Shown in pieces: positions 17,183-26,741 of a stretch of 64,000 bases of DNA; the first letter of the stretch is position 1, and every line of letters begins with the position of its first letter. The DNA is taken from assembly GCA_005862225.1 (NCBI GenBank), contig SZXV01000010.1, positions 248,001 to 312,000 of the forward strand, in the 5' to 3' direction. The position numbers and the translations under genes were made by a program. This stretch comes from Chlorobium sp. (lineage in GTDB: Bacteria; Bacteroidota; Chlorobiia; Chlorobiales; Chlorobiaceae). The notes under the pieces were generated by a model that was not told the origin of the DNA, ran no database searches, and worked only from the letters and a program-made list of their open reading frames with translations.

Positions 17183-18638
17183 GCTGGATCAGTGGGGAGA
17201 GAAAATACTCGATAATGCGTCGGCTGCCTGTCTTGATCTCGATCGAGACACTCATACCGGGCGTCAGCGCCATCTGGCGGCCATCAATGGTCATGGCGGA
17301 TCTATCCAAAACCACCTTGATGGCATACACCGGCCCTTTGGACAAATTCTTTTTTGTTTCATCCTGATGAGTCTGCAGTGAGGCACCGCTTCCCGTCTGG
17401 GTATTCGACTCTATCGCATCACGGGAGACACGGAAAACCCGACCCGACACAGTACCGTATTTGGTGTAATCGAAGGTTTCGATCTTGGCTTGGGCTGGCT
17501 GGCCTTCCGTAACAAACCCGACATCCCTGTTTTCAATGAACGCCTCAACTTCGACCTGTTGCTGGCGGGGAACAATCACCATTATCGGCTGAGCCGACTG
17601 CACCACGCCACCAACCGTGTGAACCGTCAACTGCTGCACCGTGCCAGACACAGGAGTAGTCAAGCGCAAAAGGTCACTGTGCGCTGCGGCACGTTCGGCA
17701 TCTTGCCCGGATGAGTGTGCCAACCTCAGTCCCTCATTCAATGTATCCTCTGCATTTTTACGCGTCTCGGCAATATGTGCACGGCGCTGGTTGGCCGCGT
17801 CCGCAAGATTGCCTTCCAGTTCCATCTGCTCCTGCTCCTTTTCCTGCCAGGCATGGAGCGCTACATCATGGTTCCGCGCCAGAACCCTGTAATCGTTCGC
17901 CCGCTCTGTGATGAGTGGCAACTGACGTTTATACCGTGCGATCGCGTCCTCCAAACGAGCCCGTTTCGCTTCAAAGTCCTGCCACTGACTTTCCAGATGA
18001 TGCCGGGCATCATCCACACGTTCGAGAGATACCCCTTCCACACCAACCATTGGCACAAGCCGTTTAGCCTCAATGGAAGCTAACAGTGCACGGGAACGAG
18101 CTACCTGCAAAAGGGCGGTTTGCCGATCACCAGTGGCCTTGTCGCGCTCCCGGTCACTCATGCGGGTATCAAGTGCGATCAGGAGATCGCCAGCAACCAC
18201 CGACTGCCCTTCTTCAACAAACAGCCCATTCACACGAGCTGTCTCAACAGAAGCAATGGTTTTGCTGCGTTCAGAGGGAATAATCTTGCCTGTCGCATTC
18301 ACAATAATATCCATCTTGCCAAAAACCGACCACAACAGCAACGACAACAGCAAAGCCAGCAGAAGACGAGCTACCCAGCGTCCGGCTGGAGAAACCGGCG
18401 CCATCTGCAACGCCAGCGCTGAGGGTAAAAATTCCGATTCGTGCGCTTTGAGATCAGGTGGTGTTGCCTCATGGCGTTTTGACCAGAAATAAACGACATG
18501 TTGCTGGTAGCGCTCGGTCAGTTCCCGCAAGGCCAGCAGGCGGAATCTGAAATTCTCTGAACCGATTCGTCTCCCCGGATTTGACCACTCGGCCTTCATC
18601 CTCGCAGCATACCGATGGTATCTTGCAAGCCAAGTCAC
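17154..18638 (-). CDS. HlyD-family periplasmic adaptor of the type I secretion system
   Basis: A 494-residue membrane-fusion protein linking the inner-membrane ABC exporter to TolC. One inner-membrane helix near residues 85-112 (VARLLLALLLSLLLWSVFG) follows a cytoplasmic N-terminus. Then come a beta/lipoyl half-motif (ATGKIIPSERSKTIASVETA), a long periplasmic coiled coil (about 180-330, ARLEDAIARYKRQ...), and the second lipoyl half and barrel (VSGTVQQLTVHTVGGVVQ). The C-terminal ALTPGMSVSIEIKTGSRRII is the family signature. Its start overlaps the exporter stop by four bases (ATGA). Confidence 0.92.
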   Translation of the reverse strand: MTWLARYHRYAARMKAEWSNPGRRIGSENFRFRLLALRELTERYQQHVVYFWSKRHEATPPDLKAHESEFLPSALALQMAPVSPAGRWVARLLLALLLSLLLWSVFGKMDIIVNATGKIIPSERSKTIASVETARVNGLFVEEGQSVVAGDLLIALDTRMSDRERDKATGDRQTALLQVARSRALLASIEAKRLVPMVGVEGVSLERVDDARHHLESQWQDFEAKRARLEDAIARYKRQLPLITERANDYRVLARNHDVALHAWQEKEQEQMELEGNLADAANQRRAHIAETRKNAEDTLNEGLRLAHSSGQDAERAAAHSDLLRLTTPVSGTVQQLTVHTVGGVVQSAQPIMVIVPRQQQVEVEAFIENRDVGFVTEGQPAQAKIETFDYTKYGTVSGRVFRVSRDAIESNTQTGSGASLQTHQDETKKNLSKGPVYAIKVVLDRSAMTIDGRQMALTPGMSVSIEIKTGSRRIIEYFLSPLIQHVHESFNQR

Positions 18639-20818
18639 ACCGCCCCCTCAGCCGATTGCATACCCTGCTGCAACCGATACAGATGAGCATAGATACCATC
18701 CTTTAAGCTCAGCAATGCCGCGTGAGTGCCCACCTCGGCAATCTGACCCCGTTCTATGACTATGATACGGTGCGCATCACGCACGGCTGACAAACGATGG
18801 GCAATGATCAATACCGTTCGTCCCGAACAAATGCGGCGCATATTGTCCTGAATGATCTTCTCGGACTCGTAATCGAGGGCACTGGTAGCCTCATCAAAAA
18901 TCAAAATCCGTGGATTTGTTATCAGGGCCCGGGCAATGGCAATCCGCTGCCGCTGTCCTCCCGAGAGCCCCGTGCCATGTTCGCCGACCATCGTGTCATA
19001 CCCTTCGGGCAGCTCACAGATAAACTCATGTGCACCCGCCAGTTTGGCAGCTTCAATAACCGTTTCCAGCGGCAACGCCGGAGTGACCAGAGCAATGTTG
19101 GCACGGATTGAACGGTTGAAGAGCGTGTTCTCCTGTAACACCACGCCGATCTGCTGGCGCAATGAGACAACATCCACCACAGCCAGATCGTGACCATCAA
19201 CAAGGATGCGGCCTCGGTCAGGAACATAGAGCCGCTGAAGCAGCCGTGTGAGCGTGCTTTTTCCCGATCCGGATCTCCCTACGATACCGATCACTTCACC
19301 CTGCGCAATCTTCAGGTCAACCTGCCGTATAACGTCGGACACATCTGGACGGTAACGAAACGACACCTGATCAAATTCAATCGCTCCGGAAATTTTCGGT
19401 AACCGTGTTCTTTGGGAGGCAACTTCTGTGGGAGCATTCAGGATATCGCCCAGACGACTCATGGAAATTCCGACTTGCTGGAAATCATTCCAGAGTTGCG
19501 CCAGCCGCAGAATTGGACTTGAAACCTGTCCGGCCAGCATGTTGAATGCAATCAGGGCTCCAACCGTCAACTCATTATCCAGCACCAGACCTGCGCCTTT
19601 CCAGAGAATGGCGGCGGTAACCAGTTTGCTGACCAGCATGACGCCACCGTTGGCGATCGTCGAGACATTGGTTACCGACAGTCCTGACGTAACATAAGCG
19701 GCAAGTTGCTGATCCCATGTATGCGTCCAGCGGGGTTCAACCGCCATCGCCTTGAGAGTATCAACACCGCTTATGGTCTCGACGAGAAAAGAGTGGTTCT
19801 CGGCTGAGCGATTGAATTTTTCGTCAAGACGTGCACGAATCATTGGCGTAAAGAGTACCGATAAGGCAATGTAAACGGGTATGGTACCAATCACAATCAG
19901 CGTGAGTGCCGTGCTGTACCAGAACATCACCGCAAGAAAGAGAAACGAAAAAGCGATATCAAGCACTACCGTCAAAGCATTGCCCGTCAGAAATGAGCGG
20001 ATATTCTCCAGTTCGCGAATACGGGCAACCGAATCGCCGACCCGACGACTCTGGAAGTATGCAAGCGGCAGGCCAAGCAAATGACGAAAAAGACGGGCAC
20101 CCAGCTCCACATCAATCTTGCTGCTCGTGTGCGCAAAAACCCAGGTGCGTATGCCGGTCAATAAAGCTTCGAAAAGGGTCGCTGTTACCAGACCAATCGC
20201 AATGACATTGAGGGTTTTCATGGCGTGGTTTACCAGCACCTTATCCATCACAACCTGAAAAAACAGCGGTGTCACCAGACCAATAAACTGAAGACTGAGT
20301 GAAATCAGCACTATTTCACCAAGTAAACGGCGGTATTTGATAATCACCGGGATAAACCAGATGAAGTCAAATCGGGCAAGCTGCCCACTAAAGGTCGCCT
20401 TGCTCATGAAGAACATCAATTCACCGGTACTCTGAGCAATAAAATCCTCTACAGAGATAATTTCCGGCGGTGTCCCAGCATGCTGCACCAGCATCCGTGC
20501 CACTCCCGTCTGAACACCGTCGCCCTGCCCCCTGTCAAACCGGGCGACAACGAAATAACGACCGTCCGAATGGCGAGCAATAGCTGGCAATGGAGCCTTG
20601 TCGAGGCGAAGTGGATCCTGCCGGACAATCTTCGATGTCATGCCAAGTTCCCTGGCAGCAAGCAACAGAGCAGTGTTGCCAAATATCAGTTCACCCGTAG
20701 CTTCATCCTGTTCAAGTTCAGATGAAAGGCTATGTTTGAGGGTCATCTCATCCACCACAACCTGATGAAAAGCCCCAATAACCTGCAAACAAAAAAATCC
20801 TGAATCCATGATGGTCAT
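18635..20818 (-). CDS. HlyB-type type I secretion ABC exporter
   Basis: A 727-residue ABC transporter that energises RTX export. The N-terminal 130 residues form a C39-like domain. Its single early Cys (FFCLQVIGAFHQ) is not in a peptidase context and the substrate lacks a double-glycine leader, so it is read as an inactive docking domain, as in HlyB. A six-helix transmembrane domain (about 170-440) follows. The ATPase has Walker A GRSGSGKS, the signature LSGGQRQRIAIARAL, Walker B ILIFDEATSAL and the H-loop IAHRLS. It begins eight bases after the RTX gene, so substrate and exporter are co-transcribed. Confidence 0.94.
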   Translation of the reverse strand: MTIMDSGFFCLQVIGAFHQVVVDEMTLKHSLSSELEQDEATGELIFGNTALLLAARELGMTSKIVRQDPLRLDKAPLPAIARHSDGRYFVVARFDRGQGDGVQTGVARMLVQHAGTPPEIISVEDFIAQSTGELMFFMSKATFSGQLARFDFIWFIPVIIKYRRLLGEIVLISLSLQFIGLVTPLFFQVVMDKVLVNHAMKTLNVIAIGLVTATLFEALLTGIRTWVFAHTSSKIDVELGARLFRHLLGLPLAYFQSRRVGDSVARIRELENIRSFLTGNALTVVLDIAFSFLFLAVMFWYSTALTLIVIGTIPVYIALSVLFTPMIRARLDEKFNRSAENHSFLVETISGVDTLKAMAVEPRWTHTWDQQLAAYVTSGLSVTNVSTIANGGVMLVSKLVTAAILWKGAGLVLDNELTVGALIAFNMLAGQVSSPILRLAQLWNDFQQVGISMSRLGDILNAPTEVASQRTRLPKISGAIEFDQVSFRYRPDVSDVIRQVDLKIAQGEVIGIVGRSGSGKSTLTRLLQRLYVPDRGRILVDGHDLAVVDVVSLRQQIGVVLQENTLFNRSIRANIALVTPALPLETVIEAAKLAGAHEFICELPEGYDTMVGEHGTGLSGGQRQRIAIARALITNPRILIFDEATSALDYESEKIIQDNMRRICSGRTVLIIAHRLSAVRDAHRIIVIERGQIAEVGTHAALLSLKDGIYAHLYRLQQGMQSAEGAV

Positions 20819-20825
20819 TCACAGC

Positions 20826-23800
20826 TTAACCCCAACTGGCAGCCAACACCGGGGCAAGCTGTGACTGCATGGCCTGTGGCAATACCGTCTGACCAGTCGC
20901 CGGAGCATTCATGACCGACATAGCCTGAACCAGCGCATCAATATTGGCATCGGTCAAAACCTTGCCATCTCCTGCACGAATCTGCTCGATGTGATTGGCC
21001 GACCCCGAATACCAGTCACGTATTGCTACACTGTCTGTTCCACCGATGATGCTGACAACGAGATCATTGCCAACATGACGCAACCAGAGCTGCTCATAGG
21101 TGACATCACTGGCAAATGCAAGAACATCATTATTGCCTGCCGTAGCATCCGTATCGGCAATCACGTCCTGGCCACCACCGCGAGCAAAACGATAGAGATC
21201 ATTGCCCCGACCGCCAGTTAAGTTATCATTACCAACTCCGCCATCGAGCACATCGTTTCCTGCGCCGCCATCCAGCGTGTCGTCTCCAGCGCCACCGACC
21301 AGCGTATCGTTGCCATCCGCCCCCTGCAGGAGGTCGTTACCAGCAAGCCCCGAGAGCACATTATCCCCCCGGTTCCCCACTACCGTGTTGTTTAGCTCGT
21401 TGCCGGTGGCATTGATATCCTCCTGCCAGAACTTGACCGGTGCAGTGGTATAGATGGCATAAGCACCCGTGATGTTCACGGCATTCCGGAACGTCTCGAT
21501 ATCGACAAACCGCGTCATATCGCTAACCAGACCTCGACCAGAATCCGCGATATAAAATCCCATGAGCGTGCCATCCGTCTCACGATAGACCGCTCCAGTC
21601 AAGGTAACTGCATGGTTGGCACTGCCGTTGCCATTGTAAGCTGAATCACCCCAGAGCTGTCCGGCATTCACCCCAAGTATAACGCCGCGACCGCTTCGCA
21701 CCAGATTGGCAACTCCCGATTCGTTATACCCCATCACCACATCATTGCGAATGCCATAACTATCCAGAATCGCGCGTTGCTGAGTGACGTTCGACCCACC
21801 AAGCTGCCAAGCTGGCAGACTCGGGTTGTTCAACGCCCAGTTATTCTGAATTGCCAGATTGATGATTTGACTCTCACTCGTCGGACGGCCTGTCTGGGTA
21901 ATAAGATTAGCAATAGAGGTGAGCGCGCAGGTGCCCTGATAGTTCTGAACAGCATCTCCCTGCATGTAATCGAGTTCGTTTCGTTTTGGATAGCCATAAA
22001 CCAGAACGCTTTCTCCGTTGACAAGGCCGCTTTCAGGTTTCGCAAAATCCAGCAGCAGCAGATTCTCCACATTGCCGCCAAGCTGATAACTGATGCTGCT
22101 TTGCACCGTATCGGTGCCTTCACCAGCCAGTTCCGTCACCACATCGCCAATATTATCCACATAATAGATATCGTTGCCCTGCCCGCCGATCATGGTATCG
22201 GCACCAGTCACGCCATCAAGAATGTTATCTGAACTGTTGCCAACAATCAGGTTGTCAATCGCATTGCCCGTGCCGTTGATGGACAAACCCTCAATCAGCC
22301 GCAGCTCTTCGATATTTGCATTCAACAGGTAGTTCGTGTTCGTGATCACCGTGTCGTAGCCTTCCCCTGCGGCTTCATATATGGTGTCGTTGACACTGTT
22401 GACGATATAGGTGTCATTGCCCGTGCCGCCGACCATGATGTCCGAACCCGCTCCACCATCCAGGTAGTCATTACCAACGCCGCCGATAAGCGTATCGTGA
22501 CCGGAACCACCATAGAGATAGTCGTCGTCGGTTTCTCCGACACCGAGCGTCTGCTTTGTTTCGTTGCTGGCCGTAAAGCCCATGAGCACATCATCGCCAT
22601 CACCGCCATACAGGGTGTCATCCCCAACCTGTCCAAAGAGATTGTCGTTGCCGCCGTCGCCATACAGGATGTCACTACCGACACCACCCTGCAGTTCATC
22701 GCGGCCATCGCCCCCATAGAGCAGATCGCCCCCAAGGCCGCCAATCAGGATATCGTTTCCCGCCCCGCCAGATATTGTATCATCATCTGTTTCGCCAGCA
22801 CTGAGCGTCTGCTTTGCTTCATTCGAACCGGTAAATCCCATCAACAGATCGTTGCCATCACCACCCCAGAGGGCGTCGTTGCCCACCTGACCAAACAGCT
22901 TGTCGTCGCCAGCCCCACCAACAAGCTGGTCGTTACCTTCGTTACCCTGCAGTTCATCGGCGCCATCGCCGCCAAAGAGCGTATCGGCTCCTTCACCTCC
23001 AAGCAGAATATCGTTACCGATACCGCCGTCCAGATAGTCATTGCCCAACCCGCCATAGATGTTGTCGTTGCCGCCTTCCCCATACACGGTGTCGTCGTCC
23101 GTTTCGCTGAGGTTCAACGTCTGCTTCGCTTCGTTCGAAGGCGTAAAGCCAACCAGAATGTCGTTACCATCCCCGCCCCAGAGAGTGTCGTTGCCAACCT
23201 GTCCGAATAGTTTGTCGTCGCCAGACCCACCAACAAGCTGGTCGTTGCCTTCGTTGCCCTGCAGTTCATCGGCACCGTCGCCACCAAAAAGCCGGTCATC
23301 ACCTTGACCTCCCTTCAGCAGGTCGTTTTCTGTTCCACCATCCATATAATCGTTGCCCAGTCCTCCAAAGAGGCTGTCGACACCAGCTCCCCCATAAAGA
23401 TAATCGTCGTCCGTTTCACCAGCACTGAGCGTCTGCTTTGCTTCATTCGTGCCGGTAAATCCCATCAAGAGATCGTTACCATCACCACCCCAGAGAGTAT
23501 CGTTACCGACCTGTCCGAACAGTTTGTCGTCGCCCGTACCGCCTACAAGCTGATCGTTGCCTTCGTTGCCCTGCAATTCATCGGCCCCATCACCGCCAAA
23601 AAGGATATCGTTCCCCTGACCTCCGACGAGAACATCGTTGTCTGCGCCTCCATCCAGATAGTCATTACCCAGTCCGCCATAGACGCTGTCGATCCCGGCG
23701 CCTCCGTAGAGATAATCGTCGTCGGTTTCTCCTGCATTCAGAGTCTGCTTGGCATCGTTCGTCGGCGTAAAGCCCATCAGCAGGTCGTTGCCGTCTCCGC

Positions 23801-25418
23801 CATTGAGCGTGTCGCTACCGACATAGCCAAACAGCGAATCATCGCCCGCACCTCCATCCAGATAGTCGCTGCCATCCTGACCCAGCAGCGTATCGGTGCC
23901 CTCCTCGCCATAGAGCTTGTCGTTGCCGGCATAGCCATAGAGGGTATCGTTGCCCGTGCCGCCCCAGATGCTGTCATTACCAGCAGAGCCTCCAACCTGG
24001 TCATTGCCGCCACCAGCCATGAAGTTTGTCAATACAGTCGGGAACCACGACGCATAGGCTCTGTAGTAACCAGAGTCGAAGCTGTCGTTGCCGTCCGTGC
24101 CGATCAGGGTGTTCCGGGTGTTGTTTTTGATCTTGATCTGAGTTGACGACCAGTCTATCCACTGGATGGAGCTGATCCAGTAGCGGTTGTCGGTATCGCG
24201 CAGTGTCCGGTAGTTGCTGGCGGGTACTGGCTGCGTTTTATTACTTTGGAGAGGCTGAGTAAGCGTGACAACTGATGGCTGCTGCCTACTCGTCGCTGTC
24301 GGTGCCGCAACCTCATAGCCTGCCATCACCGCATTGCCGCGCGTTACATTGCTCCAGTTTACCGACCTGATCGCACTCTTCACCGCATTGAGCTCCCCGG
24401 CATCAAGGTGCCCGTTCTCGTTCAGATCCGTCAGCAGCTTCAGACTCGATGCCTCCGCCACACTCAACACTCCGTCGTGGTTCGCGTCCAAGCCCTGAAG
24501 CGTCGCCAAGCTCACCCGCCGCCCACTGCTATCAACCAGCACCCCCGTCTTGCCGGCGATTGAAAGGGCATTGTCGTAAGTAGTACTCTGGCTGTCGTAG
24601 AATGCCCCGATCGGGTCCAGAGTCAGGTTCTGCCAGGAGTATGAGCTCGTAGAGATATCCGATAACCACCACGAGGAAATTGAGGTTGTCAAATTCCAAT
24701 AGGTATTCGAGTCTATCAAACCATTTACAAAGTCCTGACGAATCGAGTACTCTGTGTCCAGAACCTTCTCTGAAAGCTCGGCTTGTGCCAATACCACTAT
24801 CTCGGGAGCACAATATCCTGATTCCGGGTCCCAATACACTGTTCCCTGACCACTGTTACCATCATAAGTGCTGCTCTGGTCAATACCTTGACTCAATTTA
24901 TACTCGTAAGTATTTAAGGAATCATCGACACGTTCCGAATTAAATTGTGGTACAAGAGTACCTTGATATCCTCCCGGATTGATCCCGTTTCCCGGATTGA
25001 GTCCACCGACCTCCATAGCTTTCCATGTGTAATCAATACAGCTATTAAAAAAACCGTTATAGTGAAGCTGAAATGATTGATAATTCCCGTTTATGTCTTT
25101 GACTGCTACCCAACTGTCAGGCGCTGCGTTGGCAGTTGCTTCACCAAATGCTTTCATCGCATCATAACGGGCTTGGGATATCCAGACAGTTCGAGTATAG
25201 GGACGATCAAGATAGTTAGAACTGTCGGTTCTATTTACTTCTCCTGGGCCCCATGCTTTTGGCTCACCTTGCGGGCCAAAACCATAGCTATTCATATTTC
25301 CATTATCATCTGTAAGTTGGTACCACATATGTCCAGTTACTGAAGGCGTGCCGTCTGCCTTCAGTGTCAATATTGCTGCTTCATTGATCGTAAGCCATGG
25401 CATAGTTATCTTCTCCAA
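20826..25418 (-). CDS. 1530-residue RTX protein with two cysteine-peptidase-like segments
   Basis: A secreted calcium-binding substrate of the adjacent type I system, without an N-terminal signal peptide. The N-terminal 140 residues contain SVTGHMWYQL and FFNSCIDYTWKAM (His30, Cys127), a His-then-Cys order that resembles permuted NlpC/papain-like hydrolases; this reading is tentative. Two EF-hand-like loops lie at 311-322 (DANHDGVLSVAE) and 331-342 (DLNENGHLDAGE). Glycine-rich RTX nonapeptides start near 466 and run to about 1110. A C39-like segment follows, with Cys1164 (QGTCALTS), His1269 (NHAVTLTG) and Asp1292 (IADSG). A second RTX block (about 1375-1420) and a C-terminal secretion region ending LAPVLAASWG close it. 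MPW at codon 6 is an alternative start. The role may be toxin, bacteriocin-like effector or self-processing adhesin. Confidence 0.88.
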   Translation of the reverse strand: MEKITMPWLTINEAAILTLKADGTPSVTGHMWYQLTDDNGNMNSYGFGPQGEPKAWGPGEVNRTDSSNYLDRPYTRTVWISQARYDAMKAFGEATANAAPDSWVAVKDINGNYQSFQLHYNGFFNSCIDYTWKAMEVGGLNPGNGINPGGYQGTLVPQFNSERVDDSLNTYEYKLSQGIDQSSTYDGNSGQGTVYWDPESGYCAPEIVVLAQAELSEKVLDTEYSIRQDFVNGLIDSNTYWNLTTSISSWWLSDISTSSYSWQNLTLDPIGAFYDSQSTTYDNALSIAGKTGVLVDSSGRRVSLATLQGLDANHDGVLSVAEASSLKLLTDLNENGHLDAGELNAVKSAIRSVNWSNVTRGNAVMAGYEVAAPTATSRQQPSVVTLTQPLQSNKTQPVPASNYRTLRDTDNRYWISSIQWIDWSSTQIKIKNNTRNTLIGTDGNDSFDSGYYRAYASWFPTVLTNFMAGGGNDQVGGSAGNDSIWGGTGNDTLYGYAGNDKLYGEEGTDTLLGQDGSDYLDGGAGDDSLFGYVGSDTLNGGDGNDLLMGFTPTNDAKQTLNAGETDDDYLYGGAGIDSVYGGLGNDYLDGGADNDVLVGGQGNDILFGGDGADELQGNEGNDQLVGGTGDDKLFGQVGNDTLWGGDGNDLLMGFTGTNEAKQTLSAGETDDDYLYGGAGVDSLFGGLGNDYMDGGTENDLLKGGQGDDRLFGGDGADELQGNEGNDQLVGGSGDDKLFGQVGNDTLWGGDGNDILVGFTPSNEAKQTLNLSETDDDTVYGEGGNDNIYGGLGNDYLDGGIGNDILLGGEGADTLFGGDGADELQGNEGNDQLVGGAGDDKLFGQVGNDALWGGDGNDLLMGFTGSNEAKQTLSAGETDDDTISGGAGNDILIGGLGGDLLYGGDGRDELQGGVGSDILYGDGGNDNLFGQVGDDTLYGGDGDDVLMGFTASNETKQTLGVGETDDDYLYGGSGHDTLIGGVGNDYLDGGAGSDIMVGGTGNDTYIVNSVNDTIYEAAGEGYDTVITNTNYLLNANIEELRLIEGLSINGTGNAIDNLIVGNSSDNILDGVTGADTMIGGQGNDIYYVDNIGDVVTELAGEGTDTVQSSISYQLGGNVENLLLLDFAKPESGLVNGESVLVYGYPKRNELDYMQGDAVQNYQGTCALTSIANLITQTGRPTSESQIINLAIQNNWALNNPSLPAWQLGGSNVTQQRAILDSYGIRNDVVMGYNESGVANLVRSGRGVILGVNAGQLWGDSAYNGNGSANHAVTLTGAVYRETDGTLMGFYIADSGRGLVSDMTRFVDIETFRNAVNITGAYAIYTTAPVKFWQEDINATGNELNNTVVGNRGDNVLSGLAGNDLLQGADGNDTLVGGAGDDTLDGGAGNDVLDGGVGNDNLTGGRGNDLYRFARGGGQDVIADTDATAGNNDVLAFASDVTYEQLWLRHVGNDLVVSIIGGTDSVAIRDWYSGSANHIEQIRAGDGKVLTDANIDALVQAMSVMNAPATGQTVLPQAMQSQLAPVLAASWG
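22514..23790 (-). repeat. Long-period tandem repeat inside the RTX gene (five hinge units)
   Basis: A non-RTX hinge (consensus MGFTxSNEAKQTLxxGETDD) recurs five times between blocks of nonapeptides. The matching DNA word GTAAA at the hinge start is at 23767, 23455, 23143, 22831 and 22573, giving three spacings of exactly 312 bases (104 residues) and a final one of 258. Near-identity between units points to recent duplication or gene conversion. Confidence 0.9.
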
Positions 25419-25522
25419 TGATTTTAGTTTAGATTTATAACAACTTCATTAATGCTTTTTTACATCTGGATGGTGATATTTCATAACTAGCAAAATATCA
25501 TCAAAGAAAAAAATAACACATT

Positions 25523-25960
25523 TTACTGTCCGTATTTTTTTTGAATAAAGTTGAATATTCCACGAATAAAAAGAACAAAAAACATAGGAAATGCGCAATG
25601 AAATAGAATAATAAATACATAATTAATAATAACACTAAAAACGACACCTTCGATAGGCATTCTATATACTTGATACTGCTCACTAAGCATATAGAATATT
25701 ACCAGAGCCAGTACTGAAAGAAACACACACATCACAACCGACATACAGGCATAACGAAAGCTATCCGTAAAAAATGCGACAACTAATAAGCAAATAAAAA
25801 CAATGTCAGATGTAAGTATGAAAGGATATGGTAAAAAATAGCTCCATTTAGGCCAAGGTGCCGATTTTGCAAAGAGAAACATATCCCGCCATATGACCAT
25901 TACCAATGAAAGCATAATCAAGCTTGCAAAAAATGCTATTCTGTTCCGCCGCATAATCAA
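25523..25960 (-). CDS. Four-helix membrane protein upstream of the RTX gene
   Basis: A 145-residue integral membrane protein with four hydrophobic segments: about 7-30 (IAFFASLIMLSLVMVIW), 43-65, 70-92 and 105-140. The intervening WRDMFLFAKSAPWPKWSYFL loop is conserved in the duplicate at 26116. I recognise no family. It lies 104 bases upstream of the RTX gene on the same strand and may share its transcript. A small multi-pass protein next to a secreted protein with peptidase-like domains fits an immunity protein, but an accessory secretion or unrelated role is equally open on sequence alone. Confidence 0.65.
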   Translation of the reverse strand: MIMRRNRIAFFASLIMLSLVMVIWRDMFLFAKSAPWPKWSYFLPYPFILTSDIVFICLLVVAFFTDSFRYACMSVVMCVFLSVLALVIFYMLSEQYQVYRMPIEGVVFSVIINYVFIILFHCAFPMFFVLFIRGIFNFIQKKYGQ

Positions 25961-26115
25961 TCGCTTTTTTATTTAAAAAAAACTTCCCTTATGACACCTC
26001 AATATTTCAGGATTTACATATAATAATACTTGCGTTCACGTATCTCAAATGAACGTAATTCGTGTCACACATTCCGATACAAAACAACACATCCACAAAA
26101 TAAATAAGCAAGAAG

Positions 26116-26523
26116 CTACCGACATTTTTTTTGAACATAATCGACTACAGCACGTATAAGCACAACAAAAAATACTGGAAATGCTCAATGAAAAAGAATA
26201 ATGAATAAGTAGTTACCTATACGATTAGACAAGGGATAACTTATAGTTGTCATCCAGGTGATGACAGGAACTAAAAGTGATAAAAGCACACATATCATAA
26301 CTAATGCACAGGCAGAACGAAAGCTATCCGTAAAAAATGCAACTGGCAACACACAAACAATAAGAATATCAGATGCAAGTATAAAAGAATAGGGTAAAAA
26401 ATAGCTCCACTTAGGCACCGGAGCCGATTTTGCAAAGAGAAACATATCCCTCCAGATGATCATCGCCACTGAAAGCATAATCAAGCTTGCAAAAAATGAT
26501 ATTCTGTTCCGCTGCATAATCAA
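26116..26523 (-). pseudogene. Nonsense-truncated duplicate of the four-helix membrane protein
   Basis: The first 112 codons closely match the 25523 gene (MIMQRNRISFFASLIMLSVA, then IIWRDMFLFAKSAPVPKWSY). In the fourth helix the paralogue has a TGC cysteine codon where this copy has TGA (about 26187). Beyond the stop the same frame continues AFPVFFVVLIRAVVDYVQKK to TAG at 26118..26116, exactly aligned with the intact copy. A single C-to-A change therefore explains the truncation, and the loss is recent. Confidence 0.8.
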
Positions 26524-26741
26524 TCACTTTTTAACCGAGGCAGAATGAACAATGATCAAAAAAACATAACCACAGGTATAACGCAAGAGTAACAACAAAC
26601 GACAACTGCCGGACAATAGCTCAATCAGGTGACTGAAAGGGGAAAAGTTGGACTTTTTTTGTTGGCAAAGCCCTTCATCTCCCTATTTATTTTAGTGTAT
26701 AAATTAAGTATAATAAATCGAGCTGAACAATCAAAATATTT
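26524..26741. other. Gene-free spacer in the duplicated cassette
   Basis: AT-rich spacer of about 220 bases between the truncated membrane-protein copy and the RTX fragment. I see no open frame with family resemblance, no strong hairpin and no terminal repeat that would mark a mobile element. Confidence 0.35.

Noticed and set aside
18635-20818. Exporter as an active C39 peptidase transporter of the bacteriocin type
   Set aside because: The N-terminal domain lacks a convincing Cys/His/Asp peptidase triad and the RTX substrate has no double-glycine leader; it is read as HlyB-like.
22514-23790. Regular repeats that at first glance could suggest a CRISPR array or satellite
   Set aside because: The units are 312 bases, open in frame throughout, and encode glycine-aspartate RTX repeats; there are no short constant repeats with unique spacers.
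22497-24146. Rightward frames (237 and 280 codons) opposite the RTX gene
   Set aside because: Repetitive Val/Ile/Ala-rich translations are mirror products of the Gly-Asp repeats.
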